Source of the DNA: Nostoc sp. ATCC 43529
Lineage (GTDB): Bacteria; Cyanobacteriota; Cyanobacteriia; Cyanobacteriales; Nostocaceae
NCBI GenBank assembly: GCA_003326205.1
Contig: LWTK01000044.1
Coordinates: forward strand, 62,001 to 126,000
DNA: 64,000 bases
Reading direction: 5' to 3'
A model generated the notes under the pieces. It was not told the origin of the DNA. It saw only the letters and a list, made by a program, of their open reading frames with translations, and did not search any database. A program made the position numbers and the translations under genes. Positions 27,661-37,100 of this stretch are shown one piece after another (position 1 is the stretch's first letter; each line of letters begins with the position of its first letter).

Positions 27661-27712
27661 TAGTTAAAATTTATTTAACAATGGATGAATATGAGATTAA
27701 GCTATGTTTAAA
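27661..27712 (-). promoter_or_regulatory. Pho-box-like region upstream of pstS
   Basis: TTAA cores occur at 27664, 27675, 27697 and 27708, all in 11-base register (one position, 27686, degenerate). Read on the minus strand, CTTAATCT and TTTAACTA fit the cyanobacterial Pho-box unit (8-base repeats with 3-base spacing), while the other two carry one or two mismatches. The position before pstS fits an SphR (PhoB-type) site. Confidence 0.55.
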
Positions 27713-27825
27713 AATTAACTTTTAACAATATTTTAAGGTATGGATATTTGATGCGAATTAATCTAGAAACAATATATTGACAAAAACAATTCAACTATAT
27801 TTAAATGCTGACAAATAATTAAATG

Positions 27826-27968
27826 CTAATTGGCGATCGCATAGTAAACGCACAATATGAATTTTTTCGTCATAACTCTATGAATCCCTGAAGCAACTTC
27901 TTGATAAGCTTGGGGAAACTGGGCTATCAACTCAAACCGTGCATGGACAACATCACCAACAGATTCAT
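27826..27968 (-). pseudogene. Coding-like fragment without a start codon
   Basis: A minus-strand frame of about 47 codons with strongly protein-like composition (DVVHARFELIAQFPQAYQ, then EVASGIHRVM) ends in TAG at 27826. It has no ATG, GTG or TTG near its beginning and begins right at the stop of the DUF6745 gene in another frame. It is probably the remnant of a lost downstream gene or of a longer protein. I do not recognise it. Confidence 0.35.
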
Positions 27969-27977
27969 GACGTGCAT

Positions 27978-28808
27978 TTACATAGAATCAGGATCTTGCT
28001 TCTCATAATATCGCTCTTCTTCAGAAGGATGTCTTCCGTGGTAAGCATAAACACTATAGCCATCAGCAAATTGAAGAGCAGGTTCTCCTTCGGCATGAAG
28101 CATATTTCCTTGGTCAAAAGACAACTTAAAAGGGCGATCGCAGACTATACAAACCTTTTCAAATTGGAATAATAAACCACAATGTTGTATCAAATCTTGA
28201 AATACGTTCCATTTTTTCTTATCGTGTTGAAGCTCAAGAACTGAGATACAAAAATCAAACACACAACCCCAAATTGCCCATTCTGCTGGTCTACTAAGGT
28301 TGCTTGTAAAGTATGAAATATCAGTAAATTCAAGTTCAAGTTTGTCGAGATCGTTAATTAGTTGACGTTCCAGACATGTTCCTGTGTGCGGAAAATATGA
28401 AACTTGTGGATGACTATGAGTTGAGTAGTACGGAAATTCAGGATGTTGAACTTGGTTCCGCAACCTGATAAAGAGATGCTGTTCAAGCTGTCGCGCTATT
28501 CCATGTTGAAGGTGATTTACTACTCTTTTAAGGAATTTGATGTGAATATCGCGCCCTAAATAGGTCTTAAAGTTCTCAATAGCAAGAATCTCCTCAATTG
28601 CCCTTATAGGGCTGTTATAGAATAATATTTCAGGCTCAGGATAATCACTCACCGCATAAGCAGCTTTGATTACTGCTGCGACTTTTTTATGCTCAATTGG
28701 TTCAGTTGACCTTCCTATTGATCCCCACTTGTTTCTATAGATAGGAAGCATTGCCTCTTGTTCATCAAATAGTTTAGTAATGATGTGTTTTGGCATATTT
28801 AAGTTCAC
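27978..28808 (-). CDS. DUF6745-like protein, probably shortened
   Basis: 276 residues. The N-terminal part (AVIKAAYAVSDYPEPEILFYNSPIRAI) and the C-terminal ALQFADGYSVYAYHG match the DUF6745 family as I know it, which usually continues well beyond the last motif. Here the protein stops about 20 residues later, so the C-terminus may be lost. Two Cys in FEKVCIVCDRPF may bind metal. An alternative start is Met5. Function unknown. Soluble, no signal peptide; it stands between pstS and an extended SDR gene, all on the minus strand. Confidence 0.65.
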   Translation of the reverse strand: MNLNMPKHIITKLFDEQEAMLPIYRNKWGSIGRSTEPIEHKKVAAVIKAAYAVSDYPEPEILFYNSPIRAIEEILAIENFKTYLGRDIHIKFLKRVVNHLQHGIARQLEQHLFIRLRNQVQHPEFPYYSTHSHPQVSYFPHTGTCLERQLINDLDKLELEFTDISYFTSNLSRPAEWAIWGCVFDFCISVLELQHDKKKWNVFQDLIQHCGLLFQFEKVCIVCDRPFKLSFDQGNMLHAEGEPALQFADGYSVYAYHGRHPSEEERYYEKQDPDSM

Positions 28809-28873
28809 CTAAAACATGAATCTAAACTAATCCGATTAATATTTCATTCGCTATACTGAAGTGTTAGCTAGCC

Positions 28874-29812
28874 TCAACTTAATTTCAAAACATCAGTCAT
28901 AGTTACACAATAATTTGATAACCCAAAACTGCTAGGATTAACCGCATTTTCATAAGTGAAATGCCGATAATTCATGCAGAATCTATCCCATGCAGCCATG
29001 CGAATGCGGAACAAAACAATAATCAAATTTGCTAAAGCTATAGATACGGGAATGCGAAAGTAAATCTTTTTGCCAAAATAAGCACAAACTTGTTCCACTG
29101 CTTGATTAGCAGTTAATTTTGCTTGACCTAAAACAAATTGACGTGGTTGATTATTGCCAGGAGGATGTTCCATTAAATATCGCACTACAGTGGCAATGTC
29201 TCGCCCGTGGATAAAATGAAAACTACCATCTGCATTCAAAAAGCGAATCAAATTAATATATTTGGTAACTTCTCTAATACCAGATGTGACAGCAGAATAG
29301 GGTTTATTAGCATCACCACCCAAAACTATAGTAGGAAAAACTGTGGTGATTTTGGGCGCTATTTCTAATTTTTCTTTTTGATGTAAGCACTCATATTTAG
29401 AACGGATATAATCTGTACCGATTTCTCCCGCTTCTTTTAATGGTTGATTGTGGTTATCCAAAACACTAGCTGTGGAAAAATAAATTACTTGTTGGCATTT
29501 ATTTGGATCTAGCAGCTTCATCAACTCTATAGTTTTGTTGACATTAATATCAAATGTCTGCTCACCACCCCAAGCTGTGGCAGTGAGTACCGCTATATCA
29601 ATTGTTGATAGCAAATCGGCAAACTGGCTAACGTTTTGCATATCACCTTGCAAAACATTAATACCTGAACGTGCCTGAATATCAACTTGCAGTTTTGTGG
29701 GGTTTCTAACTAGTAGAAACAGTTCATAATCTGTTTCTTGAATTAAGGCTTCTGTTATATAATGACCTACACAACCACTTGCACCAGTTACTAAAATCCG
29801 TTTCTGGCTCAT
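28874..29812 (-). CDS. NAD-dependent epimerase/dehydratase (extended SDR)
   Basis: 312 residues with a Rossmann motif VTGASGCVGHYI (residues 8-19), FSTASV in the active-site region and Y-I-R-S-K (YxxxK) as catalytic pair. The C-terminal part holds a hydrophobic stretch IALANLIIVLFRI that may contact membrane or lipid. Family members act on nucleotide sugars, flavonoids or sterol-like substrates; which applies here is open. The gene is followed by DUF6745 and preceded by repeat-rich spacer and hemE. Confidence 0.8.
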   Translation of the reverse strand: MSQKRILVTGASGCVGHYITEALIQETDYELFLLVRNPTKLQVDIQARSGINVLQGDMQNVSQFADLLSTIDIAVLTATAWGGEQTFDINVNKTIELMKLLDPNKCQQVIYFSTASVLDNHNQPLKEAGEIGTDYIRSKYECLHQKEKLEIAPKITTVFPTIVLGGDANKPYSAVTSGIREVTKYINLIRFLNADGSFHFIHGRDIATVVRYLMEHPPGNNQPRQFVLGQAKLTANQAVEQVCAYFGKKIYFRIPVSIALANLIIVLFRIRMAAWDRFCMNYRHFTYENAVNPSSFGLSNYCVTMTDVLKLS

Positions 29813-29828
29813 AAAATAATTTCTAAAA

Positions 29829-29955
29829 AGTTAGGAGTTAGGAGTTAAGAGTTAGGAATAAAGTTAAAAGTTCCGAACGAGAGTAACAAGTGAAGTTAGG
29901 AGTTAGGAGTGAGGAGTTAAAAATAAAGTTAGGAATGAGGAGTGAGGAGTTAAGA
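29829..29955. repeat. GTTAGGA/GTGAGGA heptamer repeats
   Basis: Many imperfect copies of AGTTAGG and AGTGAGG units between hemE and the epimerase. They are continued by their complement (CTAACTC) at about 30045-30090, so this spacer can form a long hairpin that includes the 3' end of hemE. Confidence 0.75.
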
Positions 29956-30015
29956 AGAAAAAATAACTTTACACCTCGCAACTGATAAGTTAACACTTTA
30001 TAACTTATAACTGTT

Positions 30016-30043
30016 GTACAGACGCGATGAATCGCGTCTCTAC
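30016..30043. repeat. 28-bp palindromic repeat, AGACGCGAT type
   Basis: GTACAGACGCGAT-GA-ATCGCGTCTCTAC: inner arms AGACGCGAT/ATCGCGTCT, GTA at one end and TAC at the other. It has the same 28-base size as the GTAGGGGCG palindromes. A half-copy (GTACAGACGCGATTG) is at about 49062. Confidence 0.8.
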
Positions 30044-30073
30044 CTCTAACTCCTAACTCATAACTCATAACTC

Positions 30074-31135
30074 TTAACCCTTAACTCCTGCAAGATTCAG
30101 TTGCTTTGCAGTTTCAAAGAAGAAAGCGACATTTTCTTCTGGAGTTTCTGGTAACACACCGTGACCGAGATTGAGAATGTGACCCCAATTGCCGGCTTTG
30201 CGAACGGTATCATAAATGCGATCGCGGATAAATTCTTTCGATCCAAATAGCACACCTGGGTCAAGATTTCCTTGGACTTTGATTTGTTTGCCCAATCTTG
30301 CCCGCGCATCTGCCATATCCACTGCCCAGTCTACAGTGACGATATCTGCACCGGATTTGCCCATTCTTTCCAACACACCTGCACTACCGCTAACTAGCAA
30401 AATTAACGGTGTATCAGGGTGGGTTTGCTTGATTTGCTGGAAAACTCTCTGCTGATAAGGCAGAGCAAAGGTGTCATAATCTTGGGGGCTTAATTGACCC
30501 GCCCAAGAATCGAACATTTGCACAACTTGAGCGCCAGAGTCAATTTGATAGCGGGCATAAATGGCGATCGCATCTGCTAATTTTGTTAACAATTGATGCA
30601 ATATCGTCGGGTCAGAAAATGCCATGTTTTTGATGATGGAATAGGTTTTAGAACCTTTTCCTTCCACCGCATAAGCAGCTAACGTCCACGGCGCACCCAC
30701 AAAGCCCAACACCGTTGATTTATCGCCTACTTCCGAGCGTAGCGCCTGCAAAATTGTTTTGATAAAAGGTAGTGCTGCTTCTGGTTCTAGGGGACGCAGG
30801 TTATCAATTTGTTCTTGAGTGCGGAGAGGCGAATGAATGATTGGCCCTTTACCTTCGGCAATATCCATATCAATGCCCAAACCAGGTAATGGGGTGACAA
30901 TATCAGAAAATAAAATTACTCCATCTGGCTGGAAAGCTTTCCACGGTTGCAAGGAAACTTCAATTGCGACTTCTGGAATTTCCGAGCGATCGCGAAACGA
31001 AGGATACTTATCTCTTAAGTCTCGATATGCTTTCATATATCGTCCCGCTTGTCGCATCATCCATACAGGGGGACGATCTACTACTTCACCACGAGCAGCC
31101 CGTAAGAGATGAGGAGTTGTTAACGAAACACCCAT
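30074..31135 (-). CDS. hemE: Uroporphyrinogen decarboxylase
   Basis: 353 residues. The N-terminal [13 protein letters not shown] carries the conserved Arg and Gln of the active site, and [30 protein letters not shown] and [15 protein letters not shown] complete the HemE signature. It decarboxylates uroporphyrinogen III to coproporphyrinogen III for heme and chlorophyll synthesis. Length is normal. The 3' end lies within heptamer repeat sequence. A G-rich repeat spacer separates it from the divergent membrane protein gene. Confidence 0.96.
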   Translation of the reverse strand: MGVSLTTPHLLRAARGEVVDRPPVWMMRQAGRYMKAYRDLRDKYPSFRDRSEIPEVAIEVSLQPWKAFQPDGVILFSDIVTPLPGLGIDMDIAEGKGPIIHSPLRTQEQIDNLRPLEPEAALPFIKTILQALRSEVGDKSTVLGFVGAPWTLAAYAVEGKGSKTYSIIKNMAFSDPTILHQLLTKLADAIAIYARYQIDSGAQVVQMFDSWAGQLSPQDYDTFALPYQQRVFQQIKQTHPDTPLILLVSGSAGVLERMGKSGADIVTVDWAVDMADARARLGKQIKVQGNLDPGVLFGSKEFIRDRIYDTVRKAGNWGHILNLGHGVLPETPEENVAFFFETAKQLNLAGVKG

Positions 31136-31210
31136 TTATCACTTCATCCTAAGTCACTTTTTTATGCCACTGTTTAGCTTATCATTCTGGGATTACGCTT
31201 TTTCAGAATT

Positions 31211-31430
31211 AAGGGGACTAGGGGCTGGGGACTAGGGACTGGGGAGTGGGAAATAGGATAAAACAGGAATCAATATTGAATTGGGAATTGGGCAAACAGG
31301 GCATGGGGGAAAGGGAAATGGGGAAAGGGAAAGGGGGAAAGGTTAAATTTATCCCTTTACCCTTTACCCTTTAACCTTTTCCCTTACCTGACTCATCTCC
31401 CTCATCTCCCACTCCCTAATCCCTAACCTC
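31211..31430. repeat. G-rich and C-rich tandem repeats in the divergent spacer
   Basis: GGGGACTAGG and GGGAAAGG units run to about 31343 and are followed by their complement (CCCTTTACC, CTCATCTCC) to 31425, so the block is a large imperfect inverted repeat. It reaches to within a few bases of the ATG at 31433, leaving no obvious ribosome site. Confidence 0.75.
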
Positions 31431-31432
31431 TT

Positions 31433-32170
31433 ATGCAATCTGACTCCAACAGTCCCGATCGCTTTACATCTGCTAATAACGAGCCTAACCCAGGAAAATT
31501 TTTGATTCCGCGATCGCAGCGACAGAAATTCTTTTTTCAGTTTACCTTAATGACCCTCATCGGATGGGTTGTCGGTGGCGTTGCCAGTATCGCTTTAGAA
31601 AAACTTATTCTCGAAAATGTCTCACTAGACTCGCAAGCGTGGAACATTGTGGTTAGATGTCTGAGCAACGTTGCGTTTGCGCTGATTTTTGCTGCCGATC
31701 AAGCCCTTGTCGTTTCTCGATATTTATCTGGTTGGCAATGGATATTTGCTACTAGTGTTGGTTGGTTAATTGCCAACGGTGTTTCTACAGCTTGGATTAA
31801 CTATATTTCATCCATTGCCTCATCCTTCAATGAAGCTTTATCCCCCGAACAGACTTTTATTTTGGGATTTCTAGGAGCGATCGCTTATGTTATTTCTGGT
31901 ATTTGGCTAGGGATTTGCCAATGGCTAGTATTAAGAAAATATACAGCAAGTCCTTGGTGGTGGAATTTCTTACCTTCAATATCTTTTTTATTAATTACTA
32001 TTCTGGTTTGGTTGCTTTTTCTTGTGCAAAATTTAATTCCAGAAGCAAACCGTAATTTTATCTTATATTGGAGCGGGCAAGGATTTACAGCAATCATTCT
32101 CGGTGCTATACCAGCAATTGGCTTGTGTACTTTGAAAAGAAATTCACCTCGTCAAAGTGAAATTGCTTGA
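31433..32170 (+). CDS. Cyanobacterial integral membrane protein of unknown function
   Basis: 245 residues: a polar N-terminus of about 35 residues and then six or so hydrophobic segments (for example FTLMTLIGWVVGGVASIAL, SVGWLIANGVSTAW, SISFLLITILVWLLFLV). A Trp/Gly-rich GIWLGICQWLVLRK stretch is followed by a basic residue cluster. I know similar proteins only as hypothetical ones in filamentous cyanobacteria. The C-terminus is basic and cytoplasmic by the positive-inside rule. Confidence 0.65.
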   Translation: MQSDSNSPDRFTSANNEPNPGKFLIPRSQRQKFFFQFTLMTLIGWVVGGVASIALEKLILENVSLDSQAWNIVVRCLSNVAFALIFAADQALVVSRYLSGWQWIFATSVGWLIANGVSTAWINYISSIASSFNEALSPEQTFILGFLGAIAYVISGIWLGICQWLVLRKYTASPWWWNFLPSISFLLITILVWLLFLVQNLIPEANRNFILYWSGQGFTAIILGAIPAIGLCTLKRNSPRQSEIA

Positions 32171-32262
32171 TGATTTTTATTGTCATAATTCTTACACTAA
32201 ATCTTTTGCAAAATTATTTTATGGTATTTTAGTAGCCCTTGATTTTAACTTGCTCTACTGAG

Positions 32263-32742
32263 ATGCAAATTGAACCATACGACCCCGGTCAACTTGATGC
32301 TGTCATTCGTCTTTCGCTTCGGGCATGGAGTCCAGTATTTGATTCGCTTTCTGAAGCGCTCGACGTTGATGTGTACCGCTCATTCTATCCAGATGGTTGG
32401 CGTGTCAGCCAGCAAAAGGCTGTCGAGGATGTCTGTAGTGCAGCAGACACAAAAGTGTGGGTTGCCATCGACTCTGGTTCAAGCGTGGGCTTTGTAGCTG
32501 TGAAACTCCACTTTGAGAGCAGCTTGGGAGAAATCTATATGATTGCCGTCGATCCAGACTATCAACGTCGAGGCATTGGCACTGCTCTGCTGGAATTCGC
32601 TCTTGATTGGATAAAAGTTGCTGGAATGTCCGTTGCTATGGTCGAGACAGGAGGCGATCCCGGCCATGCTCCGGCACGTTGTACCTATGAAAAGCTGGGT
32701 TTCGGGCTGTTACCCATCGCCAGGTACTTCAAGAAGTTGTAG
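32263..32742 (+). CDS. GNAT-family N-acetyltransferase
   Basis: 159 residues from the ATG at 32263 (MQIEPYDPGQLD), preferred over a TTG eight codons upstream. The acetyl-CoA loop is in IYMIAVDPDYQRRGIGTALLEFAL (Q/RxxGxG/A motif), and YEKLGF near the end is typical of motif B. Acceptor unknown. Codon use and the lack of HIP1 sites inside differ slightly from neighbours, which might indicate acquisition, but the gene is too short to judge. Confidence 0.85.
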   Translation: MQIEPYDPGQLDAVIRLSLRAWSPVFDSLSEALDVDVYRSFYPDGWRVSQQKAVEDVCSAADTKVWVAIDSGSSVGFVAVKLHFESSLGEIYMIAVDPDYQRRGIGTALLEFALDWIKVAGMSVAMVETGGDPGHAPARCTYEKLGFGLLPIARYFKKL

Positions 32743-32887
32743 GTGCAAAGAGTTTGAAAGCGATCGAAAGTTGCACTTATTTGTGAGTTAAGCATTTCCT
32801 CCATCTCTCTGCGTTCTCTGCGCCTCTGCGGTTCGTTAAAAAATTAACCTTTACAAAGAGTTTTAGCCTTAACCCAACCGTACTTTA

Positions 32888-33691
32888 CTATAAACTTGCA
32901 TGAGTATCATACCAAGGTTCCTTGATATCGAACCTATCTAACAGCATTTTTCCCCCAGGTAATTTGGAAACAATCCCATTTACTCCAAGTATTCTAGAGT
33001 TCCAAAAAATGCCTTTATAGACGTTGATTATTTCTCTGTATGAAAGCCAATTCCCTGGTGTTTCTTCTCCAAAAAGTCCGCTAGCGCCATATTCAAATTC
33101 GTATGGTACATACTGACCTTCTCGTGCTGGTGAGGGAGAAACTTGTTTTGGGACTTCTGCTTGATTGATGGCTTTGAATTTCTGATAACCAAGTTCTTGA
33201 AATACTGCGAACTCATTGAGCAAAGCATTCCAAGAAGTTTTTGTCGATTCTATAGATATGAATTTTGGTTTATTTTCAAACTGTTTTAATGCTTGTACGC
33301 ATAATATTTCAGTACCTTCAATATCAACTTTGAGATAGTAGGGAATGCCAAACTGTTCCAGGATTTTTTCAAATCGGCATCCTTCTACAGTCATCTCAAC
33401 AAAAGGCGTACTAAAGGTAATTTCTTTATTTTTCACCCTATCTAGTGAAGTTGTACCCCAAAAACTTCTGTCTGAATTAGTATAAAATGTGACTGGTTCA
33501 TCTTTGGTTGATACAGCAATATTTAGGAGGGTAAGCTGACCATTTTCAATGTAGTGATTTAGTCGCTCTTTTACTGATTTGTAAATCTGAGGATCGGCTT
33601 CTATACCAATAACTCGAAAGCCTTTTTTTAAATAAAATTCTGTATCTTGGCCTGTGTGAACGCCAACATCAATTATTAAATTTTTGTCCAT
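32888..33691 (-). CDS. FkbM-family methyltransferase
   Basis: 267 residues from the ATG at 33691, which has an AAGGAG ribosome site; the frame extends 22 codons further into the previous gene's end. SAM-binding IIDVGVHTGQDTEFYLKKGF (about 5-24), VIGIEADP and YYLKVDIEGTE are the FkbM hallmarks. Such enzymes O-methylate sugars of surface glycans or related products. Last gene of a four-gene minus-strand cluster; 37 bases from the LD-carboxypeptidase gene. Confidence 0.85.
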   Translation of the reverse strand: MDKNLIIDVGVHTGQDTEFYLKKGFRVIGIEADPQIYKSVKERLNHYIENGQLTLLNIAVSTKDEPVTFYTNSDRSFWGTTSLDRVKNKEITFSTPFVEMTVEGCRFEKILEQFGIPYYLKVDIEGTEILCVQALKQFENKPKFISIESTKTSWNALLNEFAVFQELGYQKFKAINQAEVPKQVSPSPAREGQYVPYEFEYGASGLFGEETPGNWLSYREIINVYKGIFWNSRILGVNGIVSKLPGGKMLLDRFDIKEPWYDTHASL

Positions 33692-33728
33692 AAATCTCCT
33701 TATTTTTTTAATTTTTCCATAGCAAGTT

Positions 33729-34628
33729 TTAAACATCGATCGCCAATGTCCCCGCATCTGCGTTCAAAGTTGCTTTGACACCCACCGGTAAGGCTGCGTT
33801 GGGGCTACCGTGACCAAAAGGCAAATCAGAGACTACAGGAATCCCCAAATCACCCAAGCGATCGCGCAATACTTCTTCGACGCTAAAGCTAGGCACATTT
33901 GGCGGGGCTTCACAACGAGTAAAACCGCCCAAAGCAATGCCGCGCACTTTTGCCAAAGCACCACTTAAACGCCATTGTGTAAGCATTCTGTCAATCCTAT
34001 AAGGCGCTTCTGTGACATCCTCCAGTGCCAAAATCACACCATCAAAATTGGGCTGGATTGGTGTACTTAAAAGATGAGTTGCTACTGTCAAGTTTCCTGG
34101 TAACAAAACCCCTGTTGCAATCCCACCACCCCAACCACACCCTTGAATAGGAGCAACACAACGACCTTCCACCCAGTCAAACAATCGCTGGATTGACCAA
34201 TCTGGCTCATCAGCAAGAGTTGTCAGTACAGGGCCGTGAACGCCAGAAATGCCCGCGTTATAAAGACTCCATAAAAGTGCGGTGATGTCAGAAAAGCCAA
34301 TCAACCACTTGGGAAGTTCTGAATTTTGTTGCCAATACCAATTTTCTAGGATGCGGGTGCTACCAAAACCACCTCTAGCGCAGAGGATACCGCGACAATT
34401 TGGGTCTTGCCATGCTGCTGCTAGCTGGTTGCGGCGATTTTCATCTGTGCTTGCTAAATATCCCCATTTGTCATCTATCTTGGGAGGGATTTCAACTTGA
34501 TAGCCACGCGATCGCCAAATTTCTATACTTCGTCCAAATGCCTCAAATTCTCGTAAAGCACCACTAGGAGCAATGACTCGCAGCAAGTCACCAGGTTTGA
34601 GGGGTGCTGGCAGGATTTTAGATTTCAT
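33729..34628 (-). CDS. LD-carboxypeptidase (peptidase S66, LdcA/MccF-like)
   Basis: 299 residues from the ATG at 34628. Its ATGA overlaps the stop of the upstream gene by 4 bases, indicating coupled translation. S66 motifs: RVIAPSG, ARGGFGSTRIL, GFSDITALLW with the nucleophile Ser, HGPVLTTL, LALEDVTEAPYRIDRML with the Glu, and PFGHGSPNAALPVG with the His. It should trim the terminal D-Ala from tetrapeptides during murein recycling, or act on related amides as MccF does. Confidence 0.88.
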   Translation of the reverse strand: MKSKILPAPLKPGDLLRVIAPSGALREFEAFGRSIEIWRSRGYQVEIPPKIDDKWGYLASTDENRRNQLAAAWQDPNCRGILCARGGFGSTRILENWYWQQNSELPKWLIGFSDITALLWSLYNAGISGVHGPVLTTLADEPDWSIQRLFDWVEGRCVAPIQGCGWGGGIATGVLLPGNLTVATHLLSTPIQPNFDGVILALEDVTEAPYRIDRMLTQWRLSGALAKVRGIALGGFTRCEAPPNVPSFSVEEVLRDRLGDLGIPVVSDLPFGHGSPNAALPVGVKATLNADAGTLAIDV

Positions 34629-35956
34629 TGAGGTTGTATGGAATCCCAAATTGAGTCAAGGTTGGCTTGGGCTTTTTCAAGTGCTGTTTCTGGAGATGCA
34701 CCAAGGACGGTGGCTTCAATCGCTCGACCAAGAGCATCAGATAAACGACTATAGCCGGGAATAATTGGTCTGTAACCTGATACAGGCATGAGGTCAAGAA
34801 AAGTTTTCAAAACAGGTTTTTCCTTGAGCAATTCTTGATAAGCTGGACTTTGTGCTGATTTAATATTTGTTGGTAAAAAGCCCGATTTAATACTCCATTC
34901 TGTTTGGAATTCTTCACTCAAAATATATTCAAAAAATTTGAGTACGGCTTGTTCTTTTTCTGGTGTAGTTTTCATCAAAAATAAATTTCCAGTGCCTTTG
35001 ACTGAGGCTTGCTGGACATTGGCAGGTATGGGAAAAACTTGAAAATCAACATTAGACTTCATGATGAAAGTCCAGGGGCCTGTAATTTGCATCGCCACAC
35101 GGCCTGAAATAAAAGCGTCTTCCTCATAACCTCGTTCTGGAGGAGAAAGGGTGGCTGAACCATCTTTTAATAGATCTTGCCAAAATTTTAACGCAGCGAT
35201 CGCTCCCGGATTCGTCAAATTTGGGCGATTATTGGTGACAATCTCTCCGTTAGCACTTAATAAAAAGCCGAACCAACTAAAGACAGTCCATTCTCCTTTT
35301 CCTAAAGGCAATAACATTCCATATTGTTCGGGTCGATTGTCGCCATTGCGGTCTATAGTTAATTTTTTGGCAACTTCCCTCAATTCTTCCCAAGTTTTAG
35401 GTGTTTGCGTAATTCCTGCTGCTTGGAAAAGTTTAGGACGGTAAAAAATGCCCATATTAGCAGTAGTCAGAGGAATTGACCAAATGTGACCGTCAAATTC
35501 CAATTCCTCAAATAAATTAGGAAAAATTTCCGACTTTTGTGGCAATTTTGCAAGCCAATCTTCCAAAGGTCGAATTGATTCTAATTCTACAAACTGACCT
35601 GTCATTTGTGGAGAGAATGACAACATATCTGGAGCAGCATTGCCAATCACGGCTGTTAATATTTTCGGTAATATTCCATCTACTCCTACATAGACAGATT
35701 CTACATAAACGTCAGTATGAGTCTGATTAAATTTATCGATTAATTTATTAAATACATCCCGATTACCCGGTGGATTCATACTGTGCCACAGTGTGATATG
35801 AATTGCACCGTTGTTTTTTGGTGTTGTACTTTGACAACTAGATAAAAATAGTAGAGATAAACTGAGAATAATTCCTAATAATAAATTTCTCCATTTATAG
35901 CTAGTATGCTGATGAAATATATTTTCTCTTGACTTTAAAGAAAAGTTAATGTTCAT
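34625..35956 (-). CDS. Sugar ABC transporter substrate-binding lipoprotein
   Basis: 443 residues with a lipoprotein signal after a 23-residue basic start (LLGIILSLSLLFLSSC). The mature part is a family-1 (MalE/UgpB-like) binding protein: ITLWHSMNPPGNRDVFNKLI, APDMLSFSPQ, ISGRVAMQITGPW. DRNGDNRPEQYG resembles a calcium-binding loop seen in some sugar-binding proteins. No permease or ATPase gene is near, so it must use components encoded elsewhere. It overlaps the LD-carboxypeptidase gene and follows the glycosyltransferase by 19 bases. Confidence 0.88.
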   Translation of the reverse strand: MNINFSLKSRENIFHQHTSYKWRNLLLGIILSLSLLFLSSCQSTTPKNNGAIHITLWHSMNPPGNRDVFNKLIDKFNQTHTDVYVESVYVGVDGILPKILTAVIGNAAPDMLSFSPQMTGQFVELESIRPLEDWLAKLPQKSEIFPNLFEELEFDGHIWSIPLTTANMGIFYRPKLFQAAGITQTPKTWEELREVAKKLTIDRNGDNRPEQYGMLLPLGKGEWTVFSWFGFLLSANGEIVTNNRPNLTNPGAIAALKFWQDLLKDGSATLSPPERGYEEDAFISGRVAMQITGPWTFIMKSNVDFQVFPIPANVQQASVKGTGNLFLMKTTPEKEQAVLKFFEYILSEEFQTEWSIKSGFLPTNIKSAQSPAYQELLKEKPVLKTFLDLMPVSGYRPIIPGYSRLSDALGRAIEATVLGASPETALEKAQANLDSIWDSIQPQ

Positions 35957-35975
35957 AACAAATATCTAGCTACAT

Positions 35976-36629
35976 TTAGGAGATTTTATCCATAAAAATT
36001 TTTGTGGTACTAGTTTCTGTTCTAGTATAAATATAAGTTTCTGGTTCTTTGATTTTCTGAGTTTTAAAAATTTTTTCAGCGCGAGACCATAACTCTGCAT
36101 CTTCTCCATAATCAACATTATTAAATCCTTTTAATTCCCAAAATACCTTTCTTTTGCCAAAAAATGTTCCACCGACAACGCATTCTCGAATACTAATTTT
36201 TTCACCTGGTTTAAAACAATCGGCAACGAAAAACTCTTCTTCGATTTCGTATCCTCCTTCAATTAAATCAATTTCCGGATTGGCTTGCATATATTCCCAG
36301 CGGGACTTTAGATGATTTATTTTGTATGTATCATCGCTATCTATAAATGTAATGTAGTTCCCAAAAGATGCTTGAATACCAGCATTTCTTGAATAAGCAG
36401 CTTTGCGATTTTGATGTTTTAAATAACGGATATTATTGAATTTTTGTAAATAATCATTAACCACTGTGAAAGTGTTATCTTCACTACCATCATCCACTAC
36501 AATTAGTTCCCAATTATCAAAGGTTTGATTAATAACACTATCAATGCAATTATTTAAATAATTTTCGCGGTTGTATGTAGCTAATATTACTGAAACTTCT
36601 GGTGACGAAGTAAAATTTATGGTATTCAT
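35976..36629 (-). CDS. Family 2 glycosyltransferase
   Basis: 217 residues: GT-A fold starting VSVILATYNRENYLNNCIDS, VDDGSEDNT, and the DxD-like FIDSDDTYK near residue 95. A single catalytic domain without membrane segments. It probably adds a sugar to a cell-surface polysaccharide or lipid. It is the first gene of the minus-strand cluster with the sugar-binding lipoprotein, LD-carboxypeptidase and FkbM methyltransferase. Confidence 0.88.
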   Translation of the reverse strand: MNTINFTSSPEVSVILATYNRENYLNNCIDSVINQTFDNWELIVVDDGSEDNTFTVVNDYLQKFNNIRYLKHQNRKAAYSRNAGIQASFGNYITFIDSDDTYKINHLKSRWEYMQANPEIDLIEGGYEIEEEFFVADCFKPGEKISIRECVVGGTFFGKRKVFWELKGFNNVDYGEDAELWSRAEKIFKTQKIKEPETYIYTRTETSTTKIFMDKIS

Positions 36630-37100
36630 CAGTGGTTTTACAAATTATTCAAAGGCATTAAATCATCATAAGCAATGATTGAACAACGTTGGTACATTTT
36701 CCAGTAAATTTTCAATTATTTGGTCTTGGAATTAGTCAAAATTTTAATTCTTAACTAATTTAGATTTTGAATTTTAACTTCCAGCTTTTTCCCAGACTTC
36801 ATTCGTTGCAATAATAGCATTGAAAATTTCAAGCATTTCTCTGGATTGAAAATGTATTTTCTCCCATTGTTGTGAAGTTATGAACAACTGTAAAATCTTA
36901 ACATATAACTTTTCCCATCTTCTAAAAATTTGCTAGGTCAGCACTGACTTTTGTATAGAGGATAGAATCAAAATCGAAGTTTTGTCATCAGGAAGTCACA
37001 AGGAGCAAAGAGAACTTTGGCAGTTACAAAAAAGCGATCGCTCTGAAGATGCCGTTTTATTGAAAAATATTCTAAGTACTTTATCTAAAAATCAAAGCTT
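36630..37100. other. Spacer between the glycosyltransferase and VOC genes
   Basis: About 470 AT-rich bases. A plus-strand frame open from 36937 to 37134 has somewhat protein-like composition (GSHKEQRELWQLQKSDRSED) but no good start and runs into the VOC gene. No promoter motif or repeat was recognised. Confidence 0.4.
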
